A stretch of 64,000 nt of DNA from an uncultured Hungatella sp. (lineage in GTDB: Bacteria > Bacillota > Clostridia > Lachnospirales > Lachnospiraceae), in the NCBI GenBank assembly GCA_910579515.1, contig CAJTUV010000013.1, positions 1 through 64,000 on the forward strand, written 5' to 3'. Below the pieces are notes generated by a model. The model saw nothing but the letters and a program-made list of their open reading frames with translations, searched no databases and was not told where the DNA came from. Made by a program: the position numbers and the translations under genes. Positions 9,731 through 18,712 of the stretch are shown piece by piece (the stretch's first letter is position 1; the number at the start of each line of letters is the position of its first letter).

Positions 9731-10899
9731 CCGTTTTCCTTTCTGCTGCTGCGAAGAAGCAGCTCATGCATAAGAAACATGAAGAGTAAAAGTCCTGATA
9801 AATAAACAGGGAACAACGTTACTGTGATGTGAGCGGCAATCATTCCGAACATAGGCGGCATGAGGCAGATGCCCACATAGGCGCTGGCCATCTGTACTCC
9901 GATGACAGCCTGGGATTTGTCCGCTCCAAAATGGTATGGAGTGGAATGGATGATGCAGGGGTAAATTGGTGCGCAGCCAAGGCCGATGAGAATCAGGCCT
10001 GTCAGGGCGGCGTACTCTCCAAAGGGCAGCAGGAAAGTGGCAATCCCCACAGCCACAAGAGCCTGACCCAGGCGAACCATTTGCTGGTCGTTTAATTTCA
10101 TGGTCAGAAAGCCGCTGAGAGCTCTGCCCACGGTGATTCCAATATAGAATAAACTGGCAAAGCCGGCGGCGGTTTGGGCGGGAATATTTTTATGCAAAAC
10201 CAAATAGCTGCTTGCCCACAGGCCCGTGGTCTGCTCCAGAGCACAGTAGCAAAAGAACGTGACCATAACGGCCTTTGCTCCGGGAATCCGAACAATCTCA
10301 GCCAGAGTCAAAGGTTTTGACGTCTCAGATTCCTGTTCAGAGTCAGAAGCTTCCTGCTTCTTCCAGAGCGGGAGACTGATCAGCAAAATGACAGTCAGAA
10401 CAATCTGAAGGGAGGCGATATAGCCATACCCCATGTTCCAGCCTTGGCCTCCGGTCAGAGCATATCCCATGATGTAGGGACCTAAGGAAGCTCCTACTCC
10501 CCACATGCAATGAAGCCAGCTCATGTGGCGGCTGGTATAGTGAAGAGCCACATAGTTATTTAACGCCGCATCCACGCTGCCGGCTCCTAACCCATAGGGA
10601 ATAGCCCACAGGCATAAAAGCCAGAAGGAATGACTGACAGAAAATCCAAAAAGGGCCAATGCGGTCATGGCCACGCTGATAAGAGTTACTTTGCCTGCTC
10701 CCAGTTTTTTGGTCAGCCAGTCGCTTTTAAGGCTGGAGACAATAGTTCCTAGTGCAATAATCATAGAAATAATACCTGCATAGGAAACGGGAACATGAAA
10801 TTCCTGATACATGGAAGGCCATGCGGAACCCAAAAGAGAATCAGGCAGGCCAAGGCTGATAAAGGATAAGTAGATAACTGTTAATAGTAAATGAAACAT
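9727..10899 (-). CDS. MFS transporter, FucP-like
   Basis: A 390-residue integral membrane protein with about 12 helices, resembling the sugar or small-solute branch of the major facilitator superfamily. It begins directly with helix 1 (LSFISLGLPDSLLGSAWP) and has a basic loop 2-3 (SDWLTKKLGAGK). A Glu/Ser-rich cytoplasmic loop (residues about 180-195) separates the two six-helix halves. The start has GGAGG eight bases upstream. It is divergent from the AraC gene at 11006, which may regulate it, and overlaps the HAD phosphatase gene. Confidence 0.85.
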   Translation of the reverse strand: MFHLLLTVIYLSFISLGLPDSLLGSAWPSMYQEFHVPVSYAGIISMIIALGTIVSSLKSDWLTKKLGAGKVTLISVAMTALALFGFSVSHSFWLLCLWAIPYGLGAGSVDAALNNYVALHYTSRHMSWLHCMWGVGASLGPYIMGYALTGGQGWNMGYGYIASLQIVLTVILLISLPLWKKQEASDSEQESETSKPLTLAEIVRIPGAKAVMVTFFCYCALEQTTGLWASSYLVLHKNIPAQTAAGFASLFYIGITVGRALSGFLTMKLNDQQMVRLGQALVAVGIATFLLPFGEYAALTGLILIGLGCAPIYPCIIHSTPYHFGADKSQAVIGVQMASAYVGICLMPPMFGMIAAHITVTLFPVYLSGLLLFMFLMHELLLRSSRKENG

Positions 10900-10927
10900 A
10901 TGGATAACCTCCGTGTTTTATGCTATG

Positions 10928-10933
10928 ATTATA
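10928..10933 (-). promoter_or_regulatory. extended -10 promoter of the MFS/HAD operon
   Basis: On the reverse strand TGGTATAAT forms an extended -10 with TATAAT at 10933-10928. No convincing -35 box lies 16-18 bases before it, which fits activation by the divergent AraC-type regulator. Confidence 0.5.
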
Positions 10934-11005
10934 CCAGCAAAAATTGGGGATAGTTAGAAAAAATGCCCCAGATTTTTATGACAAAACCTTCAAATTGGAG
11001 GAATT

Positions 11006-11908
11006 ATGATATTAGAGGAATGTAATTTAATTATCAATCAAAAAAAGAGGGAGCTCATAGAGCATGGCACGCCGTTGTTTCCCGTTGCATGTTATCATGA
11101 GAATATGGAAGAGGAACGGGTTCCTTGGCACTGGCATGATGATCTGGAAGGAATTATAGCAGAGGCGGGAAGTCTCATTGTGGCTGTAGAGGGAGAGCGT
11201 TACCATATCAAACAGGGCGACGGCTGTTTTATCAATGGAGGGGTGCTTCACAGCGTGAAGGAGGCACAAAAAGGGGATTGCCGCCTGCGCTCGGTTGTTT
11301 TTCATCCAAGACTGGTAGGGGGAAGCCTGGACAGTATTTTTTGGCAGGGATATTTACAGCCGGTTCTATTAGATGCAGCCGGCCGCTGCGTGTTATTACA
11401 CAGGGAGGTTTCCTGGAACAGGGAGGCGTTAAATGCCATGGATATGGCCTGGCAGGCTTGTGAGACAGAAGAAGCAGGATATGAATTTGAGGCCAGGGCT
11501 GCTCTGTCAAGGCTGATTTTTCTATTGTCAAAACACAGGACTGTAACCAAGCCTCCTCTGTCAGAAAAATCCCAGCGGGAAGCAAAAAGGATGAAGGTAA
11601 TGCTTCAATATGTGCAGGAGCATTACAGCGAAGAGCTGACCACCGCGAAAATTGCTCAGAGCGCCATGGTCAGCGAGAGCGAGTGTCTAAGGTGCTTTCG
11701 GAGTATTATCGGGACAACGCCGATTCAGTACGTAAGACAGATCCGTCTTCAGAGGGCGGCCCAGCTTTTGGAGTCTACACAAGAAAAGATAGCGGACATT
11801 GGAGCCAGGTGTGGGTTTCAGGAAATGAGCTATTTTGCAAAATCTTTTCGGGAGTGGAAGGGGTGTACTCCCAGGGAGTACCGAAGCCTAACCATACAGG
11901 AAAAATAA
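11006..11908 (+). CDS. AraC-family transcriptional regulator
   Basis: 300 residues. An N-terminal cupin-like sensor domain (about 25-110; HENMEEERVPWHWHDDLEG and IKQGDGCFINGGVLHSV) is followed by a helical linker and two AraC helix-turn-helix motifs at about 200-298 (LTTAKIAQSAMVSESECLRCF; KIADIGARCGFQEMSYFAKSFR). Such proteins bind a small ligand through the cupin and activate transcription. The divergent MFS/HAD operon is the natural target, since only 106 bases separate the starts. The start has GGAGGAATT upstream. Confidence 0.88.
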   Translation: MILEECNLIINQKKRELIEHGTPLFPVACYHENMEEERVPWHWHDDLEGIIAEAGSLIVAVEGERYHIKQGDGCFINGGVLHSVKEAQKGDCRLRSVVFHPRLVGGSLDSIFWQGYLQPVLLDAAGRCVLLHREVSWNREALNAMDMAWQACETEEAGYEFEARAALSRLIFLLSKHRTVTKPPLSEKSQREAKRMKVMLQYVQEHYSEELTTAKIAQSAMVSESECLRCFRSIIGTTPIQYVRQIRLQRAAQLLESTQEKIADIGARCGFQEMSYFAKSFREWKGCTPREYRSLTIQEK

Positions 11909-11990
11909 GGATCACTGTGTAGACAGATGAAGAAAAGTAGATTACAATAGATTAAAACAGGAATAAGAAAAGAGCAGAGGGTGATTTTAA

Positions 11991-13973
11991 ATGAAGATTG
12001 TTGATTTAAAGTGTCCTTCCTGTGGGGGAAAGCTGGCTCCCATGGAGGGAAATCCGAAAATCGTTGTCTGTGAATACTGCAACAGCCAGTTTGTGCTGGA
12101 GGAAGATCAGGTGATTAATTATCACATTCACCAGTACGATTCTGCCCCAAAGACAGCGCCAAGGGGGCCAGAACCCATTCCCCAGTCTCAGCCGTCTTCC
12201 ATAGGGGCTGTGCTGGGCATCGCGGCTGCAGTGATTCTGGGCGCTTTGGCTTTTAGCGGGACTTTTTTGCTCAGAAGCAGCACCACAAAAAGCGATGAAA
12301 AGTGGGAGACAGAGATTGGAGGGAACTATCGGTATTCTGATTTTGAGGAGATGTTGGAAGAGGATGAGGAGGAAGTGCGCACAAAGGGCGGGTCTGCTTT
12401 GTATGAGGCCATGACAAAGAGCATGTTTCAGAAATCCTCAGATCTTGTGACAGCCCAGGATTTGGAAAAGGTGACATACATAAAGGTCCAGAACGGAAGG
12501 GAAACATCCAAGGTTTGGTACAGTTTTGACGACCCTTATGACAGCGGGGCATTCAAAGCTGCCTCTCTGGAGCTGGAGGCTCTGGAGTGGGATACGTCCG
12601 ATTTAGCCCGTTTTCCCAATCTGGTCAAGGTGGATCTGACTTATGGATGGCCTGGTGAAGAAGTGTTAAAGAAGATGGAATATTTGAAGGGAATCGTATG
12701 TTCCAATATGGAGCTTTCTGAGATTGCAGCCAAGGTGGAGCCAACACAGATTGTGGAGCTGGAGATTTCAGGGGCCGAAAGCCTGGAAGGGCTGTCTGCA
12801 TTTGAGAATCTTCAGATTCTTACTCTGATAAATGTGCCTCAGCCTGATATCAGACAGATTACTCCCTTAAAAAATTTGAAATCTCTGTCTATTGAGGAGG
12901 ACGATTCCACAGACCTGTTTGGAGATTCGTCCAAACAAAGGACCTTGACAGATTACTCAGGATTGTCGGTTCTTTCCGGCCTTGAGACCCTGCATTTACA
13001 GTCTTCTTCTCTTCGGGAATTCAGTTTTTTAAAGCCTCTTGTCAATCTGACGGAGTTGTCCATAGAGGACAGCGAGGCCATTTCCGTAGAACCTTTGGGA
13101 GAATTGGGGCAGTTAACGTCTCTGAGACTGGTAGATAACGCTTCTGTCCAGGATTACAATCCGATTGGAAGATTAGGCAGTCTGAAATCTCTGACGATTG
13201 ATAAGTCAACCTCTCAGGACGATCCAGATTTGTCTTCTTTGGGGGAGCTTGAGTATCTGGATATGAGTGGGTTCATGTCTGTGGCAGGAGTAAAGAATCT
13301 GACCAGTTTAAAGGAGCTGGTTCTCCATGGCTGCAATATTGATGAGATTAAGGCGCTTTCCGCTCTGACAGGTCTGGAGAGCTTTACCTGTTACTCTGTC
13401 TGGACCTACGCAGTGCCGCTGAAAAATGTGAATTTTCTCGATGGAATGACCAATTTAAAGCGCGTGGACTTTTGCGGCGGCCGTTTGGGGAACAGTTGGG
13501 GCGGATTCCAGAAAAATATGGAGATTCTGGGAGATATTTCCAATGTGCTTAACCATGAAGGGCTGGAGGAGCTGTATCTGAATCAATGTATGTTTGAGAT
13601 TGGGTTTGACAAGATTAAGGAGAATCCCTCCTTAAGGATTCTGGAAATGAAGGAGGTATCGTTAAAGGAAAACTTTTACGTGGAAACGTCGGGCGGATTC
13701 ACGAATCTGTGGTATGATGATGTGACTTTAGAGGGACACACGGATTTTCTGACTCGTTTTCCTAATTTGGAAGAGCTTTACCTGGATGGAAATCAGTTGA
13801 CTGACATTCAGTTTGCCGCTTCGCTAAAGAGCCTGACCCATTTGGGGCTTAACAATAACTATGTCACAGATCTTTCTCCACTAAATCAGGCGGAAAGCCT
13901 TGAGTTTCTGGATATCAGACAGAATCCTGTCACCAGTGTGGAGACAAGGGAAGGCGTGACGATACTAAAATAA
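11991..13973 (+). CDS. zinc-ribbon, single-pass membrane, leucine-rich-repeat protein
   Basis: 660 residues of unknown function with a clear layout. Residues 1-40 form a zinc ribbon (CPSCGG and CEYC) of the type seen at cytoplasmic N-termini. A Pro-rich linker follows, then one membrane helix (about 66-90), an acidic stretch (EEMLEEDEEEVR), and from about 165 to the end a series of roughly 22-residue leucine-rich repeats such as LKSLSIEED, LETLHLQSS, LEELYLDGNQLTDI and LTHLGLNNNYVTDLSPL. The repeats would lie outside the cell if the zinc ribbon is inside. It looks like a surface binding or sensing protein. The 100-residue gene starts 12 bases later, in the same operon. Confidence 0.75.
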   Translation: MKIVDLKCPSCGGKLAPMEGNPKIVVCEYCNSQFVLEEDQVINYHIHQYDSAPKTAPRGPEPIPQSQPSSIGAVLGIAAAVILGALAFSGTFLLRSSTTKSDEKWETEIGGNYRYSDFEEMLEEDEEEVRTKGGSALYEAMTKSMFQKSSDLVTAQDLEKVTYIKVQNGRETSKVWYSFDDPYDSGAFKAASLELEALEWDTSDLARFPNLVKVDLTYGWPGEEVLKKMEYLKGIVCSNMELSEIAAKVEPTQIVELEISGAESLEGLSAFENLQILTLINVPQPDIRQITPLKNLKSLSIEEDDSTDLFGDSSKQRTLTDYSGLSVLSGLETLHLQSSSLREFSFLKPLVNLTELSIEDSEAISVEPLGELGQLTSLRLVDNASVQDYNPIGRLGSLKSLTIDKSTSQDDPDLSSLGELEYLDMSGFMSVAGVKNLTSLKELVLHGCNIDEIKALSALTGLESFTCYSVWTYAVPLKNVNFLDGMTNLKRVDFCGGRLGNSWGGFQKNMEILGDISNVLNHEGLEELYLNQCMFEIGFDKIKENPSLRILEMKEVSLKENFYVETSGGFTNLWYDDVTLEGHTDFLTRFPNLEELYLDGNQLTDIQFAASLKSLTHLGLNNNYVTDLSPLNQAESLEFLDIRQNPVTSVETREGVTILK

Positions 13974-13985
13974 GGAGGAGACAAG

Positions 13986-14288
13986 ATGTCTTCCTATACG
14001 AATGATGAAGTCTGGGAGCTGCTAAAAGAGCACCAGAACGAGGAGTGTTTGACAACAAAAGGGCTGCCTTTTACGTATACCATTAAAGGCGGTGAGATTT
14101 TTATAAGCAGAAGAAGTAAGTCCATTACCAGAAGCACCTTTGACGCGGCGTATAAAAAAATTCAGGAGACTCCTGAACTGATCACAGGACCGAAAAAGCT
14201 GGGAGTCTTTGGGGCGCCTTATCTTTGGGCTCTTTTTCGGAAGTTTCATTTAATCGAGGGGCAAGACAAAAAGGAGAGAAAAGAATGA
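13986..14288 (+). CDS. small conserved-looking protein upstream of topB
   Basis: 100 residues, basic, probably cytoplasmic, no membrane helix. The central part (FTYTIKGGEIFISRRSKSITRSTFDAAYKKI) resembles the short DNA-binding-like module sometimes found near restriction or topoisomerase genes, but I cannot name a family. A strong AAGGAGGAG site precedes the ATG and the stop overlaps the topB start by 4 bases (ATGA). This coupling suggests it is made together with topoisomerase III. Confidence 0.7.
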   Translation: MSSYTNDEVWELLKEHQNEECLTTKGLPFTYTIKGGEIFISRRSKSITRSTFDAAYKKIQETPELITGPKKLGVFGAPYLWALFRKFHLIEGQDKKERKE

Positions 14289-16504
14289 AAGCGTTAGTGA
14301 TAGCGGAGAAGCCGTCGGTGGCAAGGGATATTGCCAGAGTGCTTGGATGTATAAAGCAGATAAACGGAGCCATAGAAGGGAACCGCTATATTGTAACCTG
14401 GGGGCTGGGACATTTGGTAACTTTGGCAGATCCAGAAGGGTATGACCCCAAATATAAGGAATGGAACATGGAAGACCTGCCCATGCTTCCAGAGGTTTTT
14501 CGGCTGGAAATTATCAGGCAGACCAACAAACAGTATCAGGCAGTGAAGGCTCAGATTCATCGAAAAGATGTGGAAGAGATTATCATTGCTACGGATGCAG
14601 GGCGAGAAGGAGAACTGGTAGCCAGGCTGATCTTAAAGAAGGCAAATTGTGACAAGCCTTTGAAACGATTGTGGATTTCTTCTGTCACAGACAAGGCAAT
14701 CCGAGACGGTTTTTCCAACTTAAAGCCAGGAAAGGACTATGAGCCTCTTTTTGATGCAGCTATGTGCAGGGCGGAGGCGGACTGGCTGGTGGGAATCAAC
14801 GCCACCAGGGCCCTGACCTGCAAATACAACGCCCAGCTTTCCTGCGGCAGGGTTCAGACTCCCACTCTTGCCATGATTGCAAAAAGAGAGGAGCAGATTC
14901 GCCAGTTTGTGCCAAAACCCTACTATGGAATCCAGGCAAAAGCAGGAGGCGTTACTTTAACCTGGAGAGATGAAAAAAGCAAGAGCAGCCAGTCTTTTGA
15001 TAAAGAGAGAATCCTGAAGCTTATAAAAGAGCTGAAAGGGGGAAAGGCCGTGGTGGTTCAGGTAAAAAAGGTTCCTAAAAAGACCATGGCTCCTCTTTTG
15101 TATGATTTGACAGAGCTTCAGCGAGACGCCAGCAAAAGATATGATTATTCGGCAAAAGAGACCTTAAATATTATGCAGCGGCTTTATGAGAATCATAAAG
15201 TTTTGACGTATCCGAGAACGGACTCCAGATATTTAAGCTCAGACATTGTTCCTACTTTGAAGGAACGACTCAAGGCCTGTTCGGTTGGGCCTTACAAGCT
15301 TTTGGCAGGCCGTCTAATAAATCAGGCTTTGCCGTCAAAACCGTTTTTTGTAGATAACAGCAAGGTCTCAGATCATCACGCCATTATTCCAACAGAGCAG
15401 TTTGTCCAGCTTTCCCATATGACTGTGGAGGAGCGGCGGATCTATGATCTGGTGGTCCGGCGTTTTCTGGCAGTTCTGTACCCACCCTATGAGTATGAAC
15501 AGGTCACCATGACCGTGAAGATCGGGGGAGAGCTTTTTGTGGCCAATGGAACCACAACCACGATTTTGGGATGGAAGACCGCTTATGAGACGGACAGTAA
15601 GACAGAGGGACCGTCTTTTTTCCTGGAAGAGGAGGTTTTGGAATCAGGAAGTTCTTGCGGCGGTTTGCTGAATAAGAGAGAGGGAGACTGTCTGGAAGGG
15701 GTGGTTCTGTCCATGACAGAGGGAAAGACCAAGCCGCCCGCGCCTTTTAACGAAGCCACGTTATTGTCAGCCATGGAAAATCCTGCGGCCTATATGGAGT
15801 CAGGGGACAAGGCGATGGCAAAGACGCTTGGAGAGACAGGGGGCTTAGGAACCGTGGCCACCAGAGCGGATATCATTGAAAAACTGTTTTCCACCTTTTT
15901 GCTGGAAAAGCGGGGAAAAGATATCTACCTGACTTCCAAGGCAAAACAGCTTCTGGGGCTGGTGCCGGAGGACCTTAGAAGACCAGAGCTGACGGCAGAC
16001 TGGGAGATGAAATTGTTGCAGATTGCCAAAGGCAGTTTGTCCAGAACTGTCTTTATGCAGGATATCCGGCGGTATTCAGGGGAATTGATTGATGAGATTA
16101 AACAGGGAGAGGGAAGTTTTTGTCATGACAATCTGACCAATAAAAAATGCCCGAATTGCGGGAAACGTCTCCTTCTTGTGAAAGGGAAAAACGCCGAGAT
16201 GCTGGTTTGTCAGGATCGGGGATGCGGGTATCGGGAGACAGTTTCCCGCACCTCCAACGCCAGGTGTCCGGTATGCCATAAAAAAATGGAGCTGCGGGGA
16301 AAAGGAGAGGCTCAGATTTTTGTCTGCAAGTGCGGGCATAAGGAGAAGCTGACAGCTTTTCAGGAGCGCAGGAAAAAGGAAGGGGCCGGAGTGTCGAAAA
16401 AAGATGTGAACCGATATTTAAACCGACAGAAAAAAGAAGCGGCTGAACCTATCAACAATGGGCTTGCCAATGCTTTGGCTGGAATTAAATGGGAGGATTC
16501 ATGA
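14285..16504 (+). CDS. topB: DNA topoisomerase III
   Basis: 739 residues, a type IA topoisomerase that cuts and passes one DNA strand. Toprim domain at 1-140 (MKALVIAEKPSVARDIA; IATDAGREGELVAR), catalytic Tyr in VLTYPRTDSRYLS near residue 313, and the conserved block GLGTVATRADIIEKLF near 545. Two C-terminal zinc ribbons follow (CPNCGKR...CGY and CPVCHKK...CKCGH) with a basic tail. The start is ATG 14285, in the ATGA overlap with the preceding gene. The frame is open to 14225, but the family N-terminus is MKALVIAEKPS. It may be chromosomal housekeeping or relate to an old mobile element, though no transfer genes are nearby. Confidence 0.93.
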   Translation: MKALVIAEKPSVARDIARVLGCIKQINGAIEGNRYIVTWGLGHLVTLADPEGYDPKYKEWNMEDLPMLPEVFRLEIIRQTNKQYQAVKAQIHRKDVEEIIIATDAGREGELVARLILKKANCDKPLKRLWISSVTDKAIRDGFSNLKPGKDYEPLFDAAMCRAEADWLVGINATRALTCKYNAQLSCGRVQTPTLAMIAKREEQIRQFVPKPYYGIQAKAGGVTLTWRDEKSKSSQSFDKERILKLIKELKGGKAVVVQVKKVPKKTMAPLLYDLTELQRDASKRYDYSAKETLNIMQRLYENHKVLTYPRTDSRYLSSDIVPTLKERLKACSVGPYKLLAGRLINQALPSKPFFVDNSKVSDHHAIIPTEQFVQLSHMTVEERRIYDLVVRRFLAVLYPPYEYEQVTMTVKIGGELFVANGTTTTILGWKTAYETDSKTEGPSFFLEEEVLESGSSCGGLLNKREGDCLEGVVLSMTEGKTKPPAPFNEATLLSAMENPAAYMESGDKAMAKTLGETGGLGTVATRADIIEKLFSTFLLEKRGKDIYLTSKAKQLLGLVPEDLRRPELTADWEMKLLQIAKGSLSRTVFMQDIRRYSGELIDEIKQGEGSFCHDNLTNKKCPNCGKRLLLVKGKNAEMLVCQDRGCGYRETVSRTSNARCPVCHKKMELRGKGEAQIFVCKCGHKEKLTAFQERRKKEGAGVSKKDVNRYLNRQKKEAAEPINNGLANALAGIKWEDS

Positions 16505-17769
16505 GAAAAAGAATGGTTTTGTTAGTTGTGGCGATGGCGGCTGCTCTTTCCGGTTGTGGAGGAGAGACAAAGGCTTTGACTTCCCAATGTCTTGCAAAGC
16601 CTGACTATCCGGTAAAAGAATATCAAAGTGATGAAAAACGATGGGAGGCAGAGGGGAATTTGCAGATCGGGGACGATTTTTCCAAAGCTTTCAATCAGTT
16701 TGCTTATCAGTCAGCCGTGCAGGTTTTAAAGGAGGAGAATGTTAACGGGATTTATTCTCCCATCAGTTTGTATTTTGCCATGTCTGCAGCGGCGGCGGGA
16801 GCCGATGGACAGACACGGCAGGAGATTTTAGATTTGCTGGGATATGAGAGCGAGGAGTTATTGGCACAAGACTGTGAGAATGCGTTTTGTTTTCTTTATC
16901 AGAATCAGAAAAACCATAAGCTTCAGATTGCCACTTCGTTTTGGATTGACAAAGATTTTTCTGTGGAGAAAGAATTTCTTGGCCATGGAAAGGACGCATA
17001 TTTTGCAGAAATATTTCACACAGACTTTTCTGACGAAAATGCCGGAAAGGATATGGCGTCCTGGGTAAAGGATCATACCCATGGCTTGCTGGATTTACCG
17101 GTTGACTCGAAAGAAGGACAGGTCTTTTCTTTGATTAATACTGTATACTATTATGATGAGTGGCTGGATAAGTTTGACAAAGAAAAGACGGTCGAAGGGA
17201 TTTTTACCTGTGGGGATGGAATAGAGGTGACCTGCGATTTTATGAATCGAACCATGGATTCTCACTGGTTTGTGCGGGGGGAGAATTACACTGTATCCAG
17301 TCTTTTTTGTAAGAACGGAAGGATGTATGTTCTTTTACCAGACAAAGATACAGACCTTTGGCAGCTTCTTGCATCTGTGGAAAATCTGGAAGGGGTTTTT
17401 AAGGAGGAGTATGGAGAGTCTATGTGTGGTGAGGTCGTATGGCAAGTGCCGAAGTTCTCCTATGGCAGCAGTTACACCCTGATGGATCTGTTAAATAAGA
17501 TGGGAGTGACGGCGGCATTTTCCTCAGAGGCGGCAGACTTTTCCAAAATCAGCCAGGAGAATATATGGCTGGACTGTGTGATTCAGAAAAACCATATTGG
17601 AATTGATGAAAACGGAATCGAGGCGGCTTCCTTTACTCAGATGGACTGGGCGGGAGCGGCCATGCCAAATGGAAGAGCAGAAATGATATTGGACCGTCCG
17701 TTTTTCTATGTGATAGAAGAAAAAGGATGTCCGGTGTTTTTTGGAATCTGTCAGAATCCAGAGAAATAG
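16501..17769 (+). CDS. serpin lipoprotein (serine protease inhibitor)
   Basis: 422 residues. It starts at ATG 16501, overlapping the topB stop, with GGGAGG upstream. A signal peptide with lipobox ALSGC (Cys19) anchors it outside the cell. The serpin fold is plain: NGIYSPISLYFAMSAAAAGADGQTRQEIL near residue 80, LINTVYYYDEW near 205, and the C-terminal DRPFFYVIEEKGCPVFFGICQNP. The hinge GIDENGIEAASFTQMD precedes the reactive-centre loop (about 370-390), which includes AGAAMPNGRAE. The small hinge residues needed for loop insertion are partly replaced (Phe, Gln). It probably traps extracellular serine or cysteine proteases, for example host or competitor enzymes. Confidence 0.88.
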   Translation: MRKRMVLLVVAMAAALSGCGGETKALTSQCLAKPDYPVKEYQSDEKRWEAEGNLQIGDDFSKAFNQFAYQSAVQVLKEENVNGIYSPISLYFAMSAAAAGADGQTRQEILDLLGYESEELLAQDCENAFCFLYQNQKNHKLQIATSFWIDKDFSVEKEFLGHGKDAYFAEIFHTDFSDENAGKDMASWVKDHTHGLLDLPVDSKEGQVFSLINTVYYYDEWLDKFDKEKTVEGIFTCGDGIEVTCDFMNRTMDSHWFVRGENYTVSSLFCKNGRMYVLLPDKDTDLWQLLASVENLEGVFKEEYGESMCGEVVWQVPKFSYGSSYTLMDLLNKMGVTAAFSSEAADFSKISQENIWLDCVIQKNHIGIDENGIEAASFTQMDWAGAAMPNGRAEMILDRPFFYVIEEKGCPVFFGICQNPEK

Positions 17770-17788
17770 AAGGAATGAGGGGTGCGGC

Positions 17789-18277
17789 ATGGAGAGACGA
17801 GATAAGATCAATTACTATTTGGATTTAGCGGATGTGGTCTCTAAAAGGGGGACTTGTCTGCGCAGGCTTTATGGAGCTGTGATTGTAAAAAACGACGAGG
17901 TGATCTCCACAGGATACGTGGGAGCGCCCAGAGGCAGAAAGAATTGCTCCGATCTGGGAGTCTGCGTTCGTCAGAAAATGAACATTCCCAGGGGAGAACG
18001 ATATGAATTGTGCCGCAGCGTCCATGCGGAGGCCAATGCCATTATCAGTGCAGAGCGGGAGAAGATGATAGGAGCTTGTCTGTATTTAAGTGGAAAAGAG
18101 ACAGAGACAGGGGAGTATGTAAAAAGATGCAACTGTTGTTCTATGTGTAAGCGCCTGGTGATCAATGCGGGGATTTCCACGGTTTATGTCAGAGACGACG
18201 AGGAACATTATCGGGAGATTCGGGTTCAAGACTGGATTGAAAAGGATGAGTCTTTAGAGGGGACATTTGGATATTAA
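17789..18277 (+). CDS. deoxycytidylate deaminase-like protein
   Basis: 162 residues of the zinc-dependent cytidine/dCMP deaminase fold. The catalytic motif is SVHAEANAI (His zinc ligand, Glu proton shuttle) near residue 76, and the second zinc motif is the Cys-rich CNCCSMC near 113, where dCMP deaminases usually have PCxxC. The probable reaction is dCMP to dUMP for dTTP supply. The ATG at 17789 fits the family N-terminus (RRDKINYYLDLA); the frame is open to 17741. It follows the serpin gene by 19 bases and ends in a hairpin terminator. Confidence 0.88.
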   Translation: MERRDKINYYLDLADVVSKRGTCLRRLYGAVIVKNDEVISTGYVGAPRGRKNCSDLGVCVRQKMNIPRGERYELCRSVHAEANAIISAEREKMIGACLYLSGKETETGEYVKRCNCCSMCKRLVINAGISTVYVRDDEEHYREIRVQDWIEKDESLEGTFGY

Positions 18278-18284
18278 AGGAAAG

Positions 18285-18324
18285 AAGAAGGGCGGACCAA
18301 TACTTGGTCTTTCCTTCTTCCTTT
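18285..18324. terminator. terminator between the deaminase gene and the reverse YjfB-like gene
   Basis: Outer arms AAGAAGG 18285-18291 with CCTTCTT 18313-18319 and inner arms GACCAA 18295-18300 with TTGGTC, three-base internal loops, TAC apical loop, T-rich downstream. Placed between converging genes. Confidence 0.75.
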
Positions 18325-18339
18325 TCTTATGCAAAAATT

Positions 18340-18516
18340 CTACACCCGAATGTCAAGTATCTCTCCCAGTCCCGGGGTGACAGCCTCCGCCATCATCTCA
18401 TCTAAGATCTCACCGGTTTCTTCGGCTGTATCAAGAACTTTTGACAATAGGGCGATTCCCATGTTTGTGCTTAGTCTGCTGGCAGACATAGACACGGATA
18501 ATGCTGCGATATCCAT
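18340..18516 (-). CDS. YjfB-family small protein
   Basis: 58 residues, beginning MDIAALSVSMSAS and ending with a hydrophobic LGEILDIRV. The start motif MDIAALS-x-x-MS and the length match the YjfB family (putative motility-associated proteins of Gram-positive bacteria). ATG 18516 has GGGAGG eight bases upstream; GTG 18525 would be too close. It faces away from the REC-HD-GYP gene, which may be meaningful because cyclic-di-GMP commonly controls motility. The biochemical role is unknown. Confidence 0.75.
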   Translation of the reverse strand: MDIAALSVSMSASRLSTNMGIALLSKVLDTAEETGEILDEMMAEAVTPGLGEILDIRV

Positions 18517-18596
18517 ACATACCACCTCCCTTGGGCAATTATAACAAAAATCGGGTGGAAAATCAACATTGAGTATAAAAAATAGTTCTAGTTATC

Positions 18597-18625
18597 TTGC
18601 AGGTATCGGCTTTTTCCTTTATAAT
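18597..18625 (+). promoter_or_regulatory. promoter of the signalling operon
   Basis: TTGCAG 18597-18602 and perfect TATAAT 18620-18625 with a 17-base spacer. The transcript would start near 18632, giving a leader of about 95 bases that contains the hairpin at 18658-18712. Confidence 0.75.
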
Positions 18626-18657
18626 GTAGTTATATATGCCATGAAAGAAAATCGTGG

Positions 18658-18712
18658 CTAGTGTACAGACTGCCTGACGCCTGGATTGACGGATAGACAG
18701 TTTACACACTAG
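18658..18712 (+). promoter_or_regulatory. leader hairpin next to the ribosome-binding site of the REC-HD-GYP gene
   Basis: Arms 18658-18672 and 18698-18712 pair at 13 of 15 positions (one G-U, one 2x2 internal loop) around a 25-base loop. The stem ends at the G that begins the Shine-Dalgarno GGGGAAGGA. It does not match the cyclic-di-GMP-I riboswitch consensus. Possible protein- or RNA-binding control point. Confidence 0.55.

Noticed and set aside
14285..16504. topB as a mark of an integrated conjugative element
   Set aside because: No relaxase, type IV secretion, integrase or attachment-repeat signals were seen around it.
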